From: Coriolopsis trogii
Taxonomy: Eukaryota; Basidiomycota; Agaricomycetes; Polyporales; Polyporaceae
Length of the DNA stretch: 64,000 bases
Direction of reading: 5' to 3'
NCBI GenBank assembly: GCA_020543525.1
Contig: JAHYIO010000006.1
Coordinates: forward strand, 1,302,001 to 1,366,000
Below are positions 24,091-37,491 of this stretch, piece by piece. The position numbers and the translations under genes were made by a program. The stretch's first letter is position 1. Each line of letters starts with the position of its first letter. The notes under the pieces were generated by a model. The model had not been told where the DNA came from and did not search any database. It saw only the letters and a program-made list of their open reading frames with translations.

Positions 24091-25689
24091 GTATATAAGG
24101 GGGGCAGACAGTAGAGTTGATCCTTAGACGGGAAGGTGAGAACGTCGAGAGTGTACATGTCGACCACTGCCTGCTGACAAAAGCAGGACCCGCGCGAGTG
24201 AAGGTTGAGCAATGGACATAGGCAACAACTGTGAGAAGGAGTGCCTAAAGATGAATGGAAGTCTGAGTCTGTCTGACTGAAGCATACTTAGATACTGACA
24301 AAATCACAGTACGATATACGCGCTTAGCTAGGCACTGTAGTCAGATCTCACACGGGAGGCCCGTCAGATCTCATATGGGAAGCCCAGGCATGCGGCTCGG
24401 ACAGCATGATGCACTCGGATCGAAGAGTGGGAGAATCAAAAACTGGCGTGGTGGCAAGCAAAGACGCAGATCATAGAATTGCTAGAATGTGACTGATCGC
24501 GACGAAGAGAACTGGCCAAAGCGCGGTGGTCGATAGTCAGACTGAGAGAAGAGCCATGAAAGGTTACGAGTCCGAGTATGGCGGAGTCGGAGTAGTCGGC
24601 GTTCAACCCAAGTTCAGAGCGCCGACATCGAATGCTGGTGTAACATGAGTGAGGTAGTCTAAGGCGGATCACGGTCGAACTGTCGCAAGATTTGAATTCA
24701 TCACGACGTCCGGCGAACCAGCACCCTGCCAGAGTATACTTAACAGAGAAGGGAAGACAGAGAAAAACACGAGCTCCATCCCCGGTATGCATAGGGAATG
24801 GCCCTCCGTGCGGTCCTGAACACAGTAGTGATGCGAGATTTATGCCGGCGGTGCTGTGAATCAGGAAACAATAGTGACTCGCATTCAACACGCCCATCTT
24901 GTGGCCCTCCAAGGATTGCTAGTATTGTCAGTAGTTTGCTCTAGAGTGTGGTGTTTCATCAGGTCTTGTTCAACTTTGTAGGATGTGTGCGCGTTTGTTA
25001 CTCGTAACAGTTGACTTATGTTCTACTTTTATTGAATACAATCATCTACTTATATATTTAATACAATCTATTATTTGACGAACAATACAATGCAGCTATT
25101 CAATACAAGCCACTATTCAATACAGCCAGATCAATACAACAATACTATACAGCACGAATTACATTTGCGCCGAATCCCTTTAGTTCCATGCAGGCCTGCT
25201 CTTCTCCATTACTCAGGCATTTTTCATAACTTCGCGTTTTCGTCAATGTAACCTCCTGCAACGTATAAGGTGAGCGAGTATGGCTTCCCATATTGAATCT
25301 TTCTGAACTCATCTATAAATTCTACCAGTTGCTCAGATCGTTCCAATCCTTGTGGCCACCACAGTCCTCATGTATAGTCCCCCTATTTTGATACTCCATC
25401 CATGCTTTGCAGTGGCACCAGGTAAGCAATATTGCTGAGGAGACAGGGCAAGACTGATCCAGACATTAGAGTCATACTGCTCATGTACTCAATTCGCAAT
25501 ATTTGTTTTGGATAGTCATCTGACCATGACGTGATATTCTCACTGTACAAACAGCTGCAAAGTTGTCATGTTACGTATGATTGTCACACGCTTCCTTTTG
25601 TATATAATCCATGCTGGTCGCTGGTCCAAGCGTTCACCCCCATAAACCTGTTCTTCTCTATCGCTTCCAACTAGTCTGTGTTGTTCATG
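24091..25689. other. Gene-poor region upstream of the NACHT gene
   Basis: A 158-codon minus-strand frame (24912-24436) has no recognisable domain and no paralogue in the window, so I do not call it a gene. The remainder is AT-rich with no supported coding sequence. Around 25030-25160 it holds a run of AATACA-type units, described separately. Confidence 0.35.
25033..25160 (+). repeat. AATACA-rich short repeat tract
   Basis: The motif AATACA (often ATTCAATACA) recurs about nine times in 130 bp, with degenerate spacing. It is AT-rich against a balanced background. It is probably a decayed minisatellite. Confidence 0.6.
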
Positions 25690-26508
25690 ATGGCTGCTGC
25701 AAACGATACAGCACCTCTTCCCCCTTTGCCTCACCCCCTACTCAGCCTCAGGCATATCGACTTACCAGCATGTGGTGTCTGTGGGTTGCCCTGCCTGTTT
25801 AGGTGCTCGTCATGCACCAATGGACCTGCCTACTGCTGCCCCCAGCATTTTATCCTGATATGTATCACATATCTCACAATAAGCTCCTACACTTAGAGCA
25901 TGCTTGTTAGGGTTGGATCACACATGGTCCAGTATGCGATGGCTCTGCTCTTGCCCGTCCAGACAATCGACCCACCCTTCTTCCCTTCCACCGCATGGTG
26001 GCACACGATGATGGCCCTCTCACCATCTCTGTGTCCCCGCCAAGCCACACAGAGGCCGATAGTATAAATTTTGGAACTATCAAGGCTATGCTTGCCCATC
26101 CCAACTCTAGTGAGTACTACTCAAAGTGTGTTGATTTACATGCAGTTTGTAACACTCCAATCAGCCACCCCTATTATTGTCTCCATACCCTTAGAGCCAC
26201 AACACGAGGGTGAAAGACGTTGCCCTGAGCCTATTCTTATTTGTTCCTCCCTACATTGAAACTCTCGTGCAGTTTGGATGGGGCATGAAGGTTCTCAAGA
26301 ATCCTTTGCAGGTTTTTGCGGGAGAACTGACTGCGAGTTCTGGAATCATTGTGTGGAGAGTATGACAAGTGGTGCCTTGGTTCGTCCTTTACCATGGGCG
26401 GGACCTGCTGTTGTGTTGAAGTTTGCTTCCATTGCTTGTGATGCTTACGTCGATTTTGAGCCAGCAGACATTGCGCATATTCGGGAGTTCTTTGCAATGC
26501 GTTTGTAG
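25690..26508 (+). pseudogene. Decayed gene with a MYND-like zinc-finger start
   Basis: From 25690 the frame begins MAAANDTAPLPPLPHPLLS and shows a C-x2-C-x7-C-x2-C...YC pattern (CGVCGLPCLFRCSSC, then AYCCPQH), close to a MYND zinc finger with His in place of the last Cys. Frameshifts follow: 25995 onward reads MVAHDDGPLTISVSPPSHTE, and the last piece (26278-26508) reads GPAVVLKFASIACDAYVDFE and ends with a stop. The pieces look like one protein split by indels. MYND fingers mediate protein-protein contact. The family is not identified with certainty. Confidence 0.4.
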
Positions 26509-26663
26509 AGCGTAGTGATCATGTACTAGTAGCATACTGCAGCATCCATCTTTGTCTTCTTGGAGTGCTTGTCAAGCATATTCATGATGTGTCAATTCCA
26601 AGGGAGTACAGCAATGCACCGAACTTCTGTGAGATGCCAATATCCAAGACCAAAGTGTCAAAG

Positions 26664-26700
26664 TGAGGGTCGAACTCCTTCCTTTAACCAGTTGCGCCAG
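26664..26700 (-). other. tRNA- or SINE-derived relic
   Basis: On the minus strand a pol III A-box-like TGGCGCAACTGG (26688-26699) is followed by a B-box-like GAGTTCGACCCTC (26665-26677). The spacing is too short for a tRNA because the anticodon arm is missing. It lies about 20 bp from the tRNA-like sequence at 26718. Confidence 0.4.
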
Positions 26701-26717
26701 ATCCCGCGAGCAAAAAA

Positions 26718-26800
26718 GGCCACAAGGAGAGTCGAACTCCTGTCCATAGTAGACATGTGGTCAATATGCTGCTGTTGTGTTACTGTTACACCATGTGGCC
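26718..26800 (-). tRNA. tRNA-like sequence (probable tRNA pseudogene)
   Basis: On the minus strand 83 nt form a perfect 7-bp acceptor stem (GGCCACA with TGTGGCC), a D-stem GTGT/ACAC, and a T-arm AGGAG-TTCGACT-CTCCT with the standard TTCGA loop. A T6 pol III terminator follows at once (26717-26712). The 35-nt middle section has no convincing anticodon stem, even allowing an intron of 12-13 nt, so no anticodon is assigned. It is either a decayed tRNA or an unusual intron-bearing one. Confidence 0.4.
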
Positions 26801-26963
26801 TTAACACGGGATACATATTTTTCAACTATACATATATCCTACACCCCAGGAACGTGGCAACCCAATCTGCGTACCCACGTCGAGGTCAGCAATATGCATC
26901 CTGTTTCTGCCACTGCAGATGCCAGTGAGTCAGTCATCTTTGCTATGTGCCAGCTGTTTGCAA

Positions 26964-27585
26964 AATGATAGACCGCCCCGGCCCGCGCGACAACGATGTG
27001 CCTTGTTTGGCCGCCTTTGGCCGAGTCTTGGCAATATCAACTCCACTCCTTTACACACCTGCTGCAGCCGACTGCATGCCCACCTACAATACCTACGACC
27101 CTCAGATCTCAGGTATCGTCTTGTAGGTTGCGACCATAGCGTCAGACATAGTTGTGGTTGTGGTGGAAAACCTCCATGACTGAAACACTATCAGATATGT
27201 TCTTATCATGCTCCCTAATCTTCCCGACTCAACGATCACTCTCACCACCTATGATATCTTGAATGCCACAATCCATGACCACCCTATCCATGAGGGCCAG
27301 TTGCTGGTCCTTGTCCCAGGCCACTGAGTGGTCTTCCCCCTCGAGAGTGGCCCGGATTCCCCCATTTTTGCACTGTACTACTTCAAGGCCATGCAAGAAG
27401 AGGAGAGCAGGAGGCGCACTGCATGGCCTGACATGGGATTGATGGTTACGGCAATCCAACAAAAGCTTCGATGGAACCCAACCGGGGAGGTGCAAGCTCT
27501 CAGTGAAACCTCCCTGACGCCTTGTTCGGAGGAGACCCAAGAAGAACCCAGGGCGAATGGGGTAAAAATTTTCTGTATGCAATAA
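26964..27585 (+). pseudogene. Decayed protein-coding segment with three in-frame stops
   Basis: A single frame reads MIDRPGPRDNDVPCLAAFGR, then DCMPTYNTYDPQISGIVL, a TAG near 27124, further protein-like sequence, a TGA near 27178, LPDSTITLTTYDILNATIHD, a TGA near 27326, then FPLESGPDSPIFALYYFKAM. Amino-acid composition stays protein-like across the stops, as expected of a recently dead gene. Family unknown. It may be the 3' part of the decayed gene at 25690. Confidence 0.4.
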
Positions 27586-28059
27586 GCGAGAGTGGGCACG
27601 TGGAGAAGAGGCACATCGCACGCCTAGGCAGGTCATCTTGGACATGTGGGGCAGCGGTCTGGGCCTTTGCAAACGACATCAGAGCTGTTGTACCTGTATA
27701 TACCTGTATAGTCTATATGCCAATGCGAGGCTGTCTTCTTGACGCGATGGCATGCGAGGATGCTCTGACGACGACCGCAGGTGCTGCAGAGACTGCACTC
27801 TGATACGGGCTCAGCTAGGGGTCCATGACTTTGGTCACATCAGGTCACTCGGCATGAGTCGGCAGTCATGCTCAGTAATGTGGGTTTGGTGTCGAGAACT
27901 CAGCAGCGAGAAGAGTGGCACTTAGAGCGTAACATTTGCAATGTCTGACGTCTCTTCCATGCAAGCCCTACCTGTTCTAAACCTCGAAATATGGGGGGGC
28001 CCCCTCCTTTCCAATTTTGTGAACGGTTTCTGAACCGACATCTTGCTCTCCTACATACC
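27586..28059. other. Non-coding region left of the 28.06-kb TIR candidate
   Basis: About 470 bp; no open frame of interest, no RNA gene, no repeat recognised. Confidence 0.3.
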
Positions 28060-29602
28060 TACTATCGCTCCCCTAGAGTTCGGAGGTTAGCTGAGGAGTC
28101 TGCTGTATTTTCCCTCCCTTACTGCCGATAATGCTGAAATTTGGTACATTAACGAAGCATAGTAAAAACAGTGAGCCTGCAAAGTTTGGTGAGAGTACAA
28201 CAAAAAGTGAGTGTTTGAACAAAGTAAGAGGTGCCCTCCCCTAGTGTTCAGAGGTTTCTCCGCGCGCAGTGTCACAATTAGTCACACTGCCAAAGGGTGC
28301 CGGTTATGATCTCTAACTGATGTTCCCCTGTGGAGATAGGCGCCACATGCCGGGTAACCTAAACTAGCACTCTTGAAAGTCACGCTTGAGGACCTCGAGG
28401 ACATACTCTCTGCATCTGTCCCATACACAGTATGTAGAGGCTCGGAGAATTTAATATTGGACTGGGTCGCAAACGCAAGAGGGACCTATCTCCAGAACAC
28501 TCTTTGCCCAAGATCACATCAGCAAAAAGGGCAGTTGCCAACCAAAGGCGGCGGTGGTGGCAGTGCATGACAAGCGCCCCAGCGACCCGTCGGATGGTGG
28601 TTGGGTATGCTCAGACACCATTGGACAGACGGTGTCTGACTGTTCCGCCTCTGACATCTGACCAAAACCACTTTGCACGGCCGTCTGATGAACGCTCACG
28701 GTCATACAGAATATACTAAGCCCCCTTACAAGATCATTCTTAACCATTCCCTGCTTGCTGTTTGGTCACAGGTGAGTACTGCTCACGGGAGCGATCGGTG
28801 CATGAACATTGTCCCGGGGCAAGGGAACATGAGGGTCCATGTGCACGGTTTACAGCTGAGCACACATGCTCATAATAGTCCACTAAGTGCATGCCACTCA
28901 TGTGCCATGCATCCGAGTCCTTAGGCCTCAATCATCCCCCGGTCAGGACCATTACCTGGTGAGCATCCTGAGTCCTCCCTTCTCCACCCTACTGATAGCC
29001 GAAGGAGATGAGATAGCAAGACACTGATGAAGTCGGCAGTGAAGTGACGAGGGCCTCTGGGGGACAGACACCGATGGATGATATGATCGCCCATAAGACT
29101 CCTTCACGTGACCGGATGCGCGTTCATGACGTGTCAGTGACAGTGGACACATCGTCATCACTCATATCCGTACACACCTCTATGATTGACCATGACTAGT
29201 CACCACTCCCTGCGGTATGGTCGTCAATGGTCATCAATGGTCAGACCCTGACCAAGGGCTGACCATGTGTGCGCACCGCACCGTGAGAGACGCCCATTCG
29301 CGACCGCACGCGATCAGGTCTCAGGGTGGTCCGACCGTTCAAGGTGCGTCTGGCAAGCTTCGTAACCCTCAGACGAAGACAGCCATGCATTATGAAGGAC
29401 GACCGCATGCGGTCACCTACATGTACATTTTGCTGATGTGCAACGACCTCACCTCCATTTCATCTCGTTCTTGTTTAAATACATTACTCGTATCTGTGCC
29501 CACATATTTGTATAATTTCAGCATTCTGAAGTCGTAAACGAGCGAGCTACACCCTTATCTCCGAACACTAGGGCACCTCCGAACACTAGGGGAGCGATAG
29601 TA
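28060..29602. mobile_element. Candidate TIR element, 1.54 kb
   Basis: A 28-nt sequence starting TACTATCGCTCCCCTAG (28060-28087) recurs as its reverse complement, with one mismatch, at 29575-29602. Extra partial copies of CCCTAGTGTTCGGAGG lie just inside both ends (about 28235-28255 and 29560-29572), a layout usual for subterminal repeats of DNA transposons. The interior has only short frames and no transposase. No clear target duplication is seen. No second copy is present here to confirm the limits. Confidence 0.5.
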
Positions 29603-30072
29603 CTCGTTATGGGAGAAAGCGATGTGATGACACGTGGGATGACGCGTGAGAGCAAACGTCCCGGAATGTCCTGCTGAAACACGAAGCCACTAGAGCGCCG
29701 TACGTATTGCCATTTATATCTAATTTCCCACCCCAGATTGATTCGACATTTGTCGAGGGGAGACCTGGACCCTAAAGTGTCCAGGAATATTACACCACGA
29801 CACCAGACATGAGACATCGTCAGGGAAGAAAGAATGGAATAAGATACTGTAGTCGATCAACAAACACTTTTGAGTAAACAGGCAGACTCCAACCTTCTAC
29901 ACCCCGAATACCGTACCGTAGTGATAGCCAGTAAGTAGCCCATGGGAGCCAAGTCCCTGTACGCGCAAATCCCATGAATGGTGCCTCCGCCATACCCCAT
30001 GTCATACCCTTCCAACACAACGAGTCGTCCCAAGGCTTCAACCCACCTCGCCTCCCTCGCCCCAAGTCGAGC
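29603..30072. other. Region downstream of the RRM gene
   Basis: About 470 bp with no supported gene; it should contain the 3' end of the minus-strand RRM transcript. Confidence 0.3.
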
Positions 30073-33000
30073 TCACGTCGAGCCCCTCAGCATCTGCCGC
30101 ACCGGGTCCGAATCCGCCCTCGCCATCCCGCCCCTCTGCCCCGCGCCCCCCGGCGCCGACTCCGCAGAGTACGCCCTCGGCTTCCCGTTGACGTTCCCGT
30201 TCGCGTTCGCGCCCACCGACGCCCCATCCTCGTCCACAAGCGTCTCCACCTCCAACCCGCCCAACGCCCTCGCCTGTGCCTGCACCTGCGCCTTCTCCGC
30301 CCCCGCGTCCTCCTCATCCGTATGCCACGACGTCCCGCGGGAGCTCCCTCCGCCCGCATTCGGACTCGTGCCCGTCCCTTCGCTCTCGCTCGGGCTCTCA
30401 CGCGGCACCTGGCCTTGGCTTTGGCCCTGGCCCTGGCTCTGGCGTTGACTTTGGTGCGGACCCAAGCTCGTGCTGTCCTCTCTCAAAATCTCGTTCGCCA
30501 GCCCACTGCTCCGCGTCTCCGGCGGCACCCACGGAAAGTACCCGGCCGGCTCCTCCCTATGCACCTGACCCTGGCCCTGTTGGGTCTGGGCTTGCACGAC
30601 GGCGGGAAAGTACCCGTCAGGCGGCCGCCCTTCCTGCTCGACGTACTGCTGCTGCTGCGGCTGTTGCGCATACGCATAGTACGGCCTCACAGGCGCGCCC
30701 ACCGCCGGGTTAATGTACGCGTTCGGGCCCGACCCCGGCCGACCCCACATCGCCCCGGGCGACATCGTCACCCCGGGCGAGAAGGGCGTGTAGGGCGCCA
30801 TGACGTGCTGCATGTGCGGGTGCATCGCCGGCCTGTTGCCGTTGTTGCCGCTGCTGCCGCCGTTGTTATTATTGTTGTTCGTACCGTTCGCGCCGTCCTG
30901 GTCGGTGGGCCCGGCGGGGGACGGCAGACCGGGGGACGGCTGGGGAAGGAACGTGAAGGAGGGCATGCTCGGCGTGATCGGCGGCAGCCCGTGCGGGGTC
31001 ATCATCGGCATCGACATGCCCATCATCGGGTGGTGCAGCGGACTGACGGGGTGGCCGAGCATGTGCGGCGGGATCGCGTACTGCGGGGAGAGCGTGTGAG
31101 GCGGCGGAACGGGGAACGCGGTCACAGGCGGAGGAGGCGGGAGCGCGATGGGCCCCGGGTGCGCGGGGTGGTGGTGTTGCTGAGGGGTCGCGTGCGAGCG
31201 GGAGGAGGAAGACGTCGGCGACGTCGCTTGCGGTTGAGCTTGTGACTGCGACTGCGACTGCGATTGCGATTGCGATGGAGGACTGACTTCGGATGGTACC
31301 GAGCTCGCAGACTGCGTTCCGTTCTGGCCGCTCGGCCCCTCCGGCGACGTTCTCTGCGACTGTGACTGCGATCCCTCCGTCGAGGGACCAGGCGGCGACC
31401 GATCGTCCTTGTACGACGCCTCCGTCGTCGGTGCGCCATACCCAACCTCCGCCTGCTGATAGTGCTGTGGCTGCGGCTGCTGCAAGTACCCCTGCTCTTG
31501 CCGTCCCCACGCGTCCATCCCGCCCATGCCCATGCCCATGCCCAGCCCGGCGTTCATCCGCTGGTACGTGTTCAGATCGTACACATCGTACGGCGTCGTC
31601 GGCCCCGACTGCAAAAAGTCGAACATGTACGGCGACTGGATCGCGGGCGGGAGCGGGATGTGCGTCGGCGCCGGCGGATGCGCCCCCTGCTGCCGTCCGT
31701 ACGATCCCTGTCCTTGTGCGTGCGTCTGGGCTTGGGCTTGGGCTTGCGACGGCGACGGCGACTGCGGCTGCGGCTGCTGGCCGCCCGACGCGAGCGAGAG
31801 CTTCTGCGCGAGCTGGGCAGAGAGGCTCGCCTCCGCATCCGCCGACCCCGAGTCTTCGTACCCGTACCCCTGCGCCGGCCCGCTCGGCCGCCTCGAGCCT
31901 AGCAGCGATCCCGGGCTCTGCCCGCGCCCCTGCTCGAGCTGCGCCTGCAGCAGCTGCTGTGCGAGCGACGACGCCCTCGACAGCGACGGCTGTTGGTGTT
32001 GCGTCTGGCCATACAGCTGGCTCACTCCCGGACTCCCGTACGAGAACACCAGCGAGGCGGGCGAGTGTGGGCTCGAGGCGGTAGGGCCGACGAGCGGGGC
32101 AGAGGAGCTCGCGGGGGGTGCAAACTTGTCGAAATGGACCTTCAGCGGCCGTCCGTTGTATTCGTACCTGGGGCGAGGGGTGTGTTAGCTTCTGTCACAC
32201 CGGCTGATGCTATGCCTGTTAATGGCACTCAGGCTCGTTCTCCGTGCTCCGTAAGCAAGGGGTGCGTGCGTGGATCAGAACGCCGAACCACGCTCTAGGC
32301 CCTAGAAGCCCGAAACGCCTACACGCGTAGAAATTACGGTAGGTTCGCTGACCCACTCGAACATTCACGTTCATCGTGAACGGGTTGCATCTCGTGCGTT
32401 CGTTCTGTACACGCTTAGGGGAACTTAGCGATAACGTGCCCGATAAGGAGCGCTCGCGTGACGTTGACGGGGTGTTTGATGGCCCGATAGAAATGTGTTG
32501 AAGAACATGATGTCGACAACATGAACATGGAAAACAAGCAACAGGCGGCCACAGTCTCGGACAGTCCACTGATACCAAAACCACTCACCCGTTGAACATA
32601 CGCACGGCCCTTTCGGCATCGGCCTCGTTCGAGAAGCTCACGGTTCCGAAGCCTCTTGAGCGCCCATCTGCTCCCAGCGCGACGTCTGCACGTTGTACTG
32701 CGCCCGCTTGTCTGAACAGGTCCTTCAGGTCTTGCCATTGTATGTGGAAGGGCAACTGCGACATGCGTCAACCCCCCTTCCCACCCGCGCATACAACCAG
32801 GTAAAAAGACTCACGTTCCCGACGAAGAGATTCCGGCTGGCTTGGCTTCCTGCTCCTGTGCCTGGTCTTGACCCAACCTCGTCTTCGCCCAGAGGTGGAC
32901 CGGTGCCAAACGGTGAGAGACCAGAGAAACGTGATAGAGCTGGCGCGGGCGACGCAAGGGCCGCACTGCCAGCTGGTGTACCAGCCCCACTCAGGGTCCC

Positions 33001-34127
33001 TGTCACAGCAGGCGACAAGTTCCCCAAGACTGGTGTCCCAAACACACCTACGGCGCCCACACCTGCCAATGGACTCGCACCTCCGACTCCCAGACCTGCG
33101 ACGCCAATCCCACCCAGTCCAAATACTGGTGTGCCAAGATTGACGTCTTCACCCATCCGGTCCGGGCGGACCTCCAGAGTCCGTGTTTGCCAAGTATAGC
33201 CGTTGAACATGTCAATAGCGCGCCCTGCGTCTTCAGCAGTGGCGAGGAGAACGGTACCATACCCGCGGGAGCGGTTATCCGGCCCGAGGGAAACGTCCGC
33301 GCGAAGGACAGTGCCTGCGCGGCGGAAGAGATCCTTGAGGTCTTGCCATCGTACACGATATGGGAGCTATGAAGATAAGTGGAGATTCAGTCATCCGGAC
33401 GCACTTGATACGGGCAGCAAACGCGGAAAAAGCCAGGTCAGGAGGCAGACACCCTGGCGAGCACCACGAGGATCTATCCTACGTCTTTCGTCACCATGAG
33501 ATGCGTGGGGGAGCACAAATGGCTGTGACGCGCGGCGGCATTTCAATGTGACAACTCAACCTCTAATAAGGGTAGCATAGACTTTGACGGAGATGAAAAC
33601 GCGCATACAGCGACGTGGCCTCATGATCGCTCCATGGTGCGACAACTTAGGAGCTGTAGCGCAGGGTTTGGAGCGCAGAGATGCATCCCTGTGTGATCTG
33701 CGTCGATATTCTTACCACACCCGCCAGACGCGTTCTGTGTATTCCTACATAGCCAGTAGGCAAGGCCATCGCCAGTACTGATTGTTACGACTGCGCTCGC
33801 ATGCTAAGGCAGAGGAGGAACTCTGTGGAAGCACGCGTCTGAAGTCGGAGTGAACGGGCCGTGCCGAGCAGAGATGAACAGCAAGGCGACTCGGGACAAG
33901 AGTAGACCACCCTCGCCTTCAGGCAGGGGCCTGTCCACGGAGGGCCTCTCTTCGGCATGTGGACGGCGCGGAAGTAGAGGGGTGATGGCGCAGAAGCCGG
34001 ACGCGGGACGAGAAAGCCAAGGAAGGCGAAAAACAAGGAACAGACGTACGTTTCCTACAAACAGTTGCGTACGGGTGTCCCGCGGCGGGTTCGTTACACG
34101 GGGAGATGTCGAGGACGCCATGGCCAT
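30073..34127 (-). CDS. RNA-binding protein with two RRMs and a long Gln/Pro-rich tail
   Basis: Four exons on the minus strand: 34127-34050, 33366-32815, 32755-32589 and 32167-30073, giving 963 residues. RRM1: RNP2 TQLFVGN, then LPYRVRWQDLKDLFR and RNP1 RGYGTVLL. RRM2: RNLFVGN, LPFHIQWQDLKDLFRQAG, RNP1 RGFGTVSF, ending NGRPLKVHFDKF. A Gly/Pro linker joins them. About 670 residues follow, rich in Gln, Ser, Pro and Gly, including SQSQSQSQ runs, and are probably disordered. The layout resembles the Gbp2/Hrb1-like mRNA-export and shuttling RRM proteins; assignment to that group is inference. Both RRMs are cut by an intron right after LFVGN. The true start is uncertain: a Ser/Pro-rich frame stays open upstream to about 34420 without an ATG, so a 5' exon is likely. 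Confidence 0.85.
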
Positions 34128-35531
34128 CTGGATGACGGCCTCGATGTCGTCGTTGGTGGGCCCAGAGCCGGCGGGGTGTGTGTTTGACGACGACTGGCCG
34201 GCCGCTCGTGGCGATAGTGATGAGCTCGCGTTCTCGCTGGGGGTGGAAGAGGACGAGGCGCGTGCTGAAGTGGTGAGGGTGGGACGTGCTAGTGTGGCGG
34301 AGGAGGGAAGAGGAGAGTGGGCTGGAGTAGACGAAGGCTGAGAGGAGGGAGGGCCGGAGGAGTGGAGTGGCTGAGGGGGATGTTGTGGGAGGAAGGAAGG
34401 ATGAGAGGACGCATGCTACGGGGAGGACGTGCGGAGGCGGGAGGAATTGAAGAGGCGCAAGGAGGGCAGGCAACAAGGAGTCGCAACGGCGATCCAGGGG
34501 GCGAATGAGGACAGCGTGAGGAGACGGACAACGAACGCAAGGACGAGACCGGGACACACCGAATTGGCCATCGGAGGGCCTGCCATTTCGAGATCGATAG
34601 CGCGGAGTATGGGCGGGGAGTAGTGTATGTCGTGTGGCCCAGTCCCTGGGAGGGTCCGGGAGACGGCTTGGGGATGTGCGAGTAGTTGTCGTCGTCGTCG
34701 CCGCTGTCGACGAGGAGATGGGCGAGCGCAGAGAGAGCGGTCGCGGTGCAGGTGGTGGGCAGAGAGCCTATAGTGGCAGGTGGAGAAAAGCCAGACAGTC
34801 TGTCTCAGTCTGGCTGTCCGCATTTCCGAGTCGGCTGGAGGGGACGACCACTCCACGCCCGCTAACATCTTTTTCCCCACGTGCCCATGATGTCATTCTT
34901 TACCACCCCGGATTTCTCGCCCTCTCATTCGCCCCGTCCTCCCTCCAGCAGTCCTCTAGCCTCGCAACTCGCGCAGATCACCACCAGTACGCCGCCTCCT
35001 CCCCGTCACCTTCGTCGCGCACTGACCGACAGCATCGCGCATGCCCGACGCAGCGATGCCCATCACGGACCCCAAAACCGACGTTGACGTCATATCGACC
35101 AATCAATCCCTTCTTGCATAGTAACGTGCGAACCGACGCGACACTCAATTCTGTCCAAACCATGACATTTCATTTCATAAAGTACACGCTACGTATCGGT
35201 GTGGTCAAGGGGAACTGAGAGGGAAAGCGAGCAGCATAAGCTGGGTTACAGAGGTGCGAAGAAACGTTCACAGACGACAATCGACGACGACGACGACGAC
35301 GTCCCGACGTGTGCGCTCTTCCCGCTCGTCAGCTAGACTTTGGAGGCATAGGCACACACTTCTCGAATGGACGCTCTGCGTAATCAAGCAATCGCGCTCA
35401 AAATACATCACGCCTCGAACTCAGCAGAGTCCCTCGGGTATATACGCCATTCAGCTGCGGCTTTCAGGCGAGTCACCCTACAAGCAAGCCGCGCGGGTAT
35501 CGTAGTCGAAACCGACATCGGTCAGGGCCAA
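34128..35531. other. Upstream region of the RRM gene and spacer to H2A copy 2
   Basis: The part to about 34420 probably belongs to the RRM gene's N-terminal Ser/Pro-rich coding region (minus-strand frame HSPLPSSATLARPTLTTSAR). Beyond that no gene is supported. A short CGA-type trinucleotide tract (CGACGACGACGACGACGACG) lies at about 35282-35301. Confidence 0.35.

Positions 35532-37491
<1,960 letters not shown>

Noticed and set aside
24436..24912. 158-codon minus-strand frame
   Set aside because: No domain, no homologue in the window, and composition not clearly coding.
29974..31245. 423-codon plus-strand frame rich in Arg and His opposite the RRM gene
   Set aside because: Antisense shadow of the GC-rich Gln/Pro-coding exon; the low-complexity arginine content is what the complement of that exon produces.
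31293..32188. Further long plus-strand frames over the RRM gene's last exon
   Set aside because: Same antisense effect; no start context, domain or splice pattern.
34317..34880. Overlapping frames on both strands near 34.5 kb
   Set aside because: Purine/pyrimidine-skewed sequence with composition-driven frames; only the minus-strand Ser/Pro frame next to the RRM exon is plausible.
35400..35531. A hidden SQE-coding exon downstream of H2A copy 2
   Set aside because: Reading past the TAG at 35532, including a possible GTGTCG donor inside the last exon, gave no frame ending in SQE; the next acceptor leads to an immediate stop.
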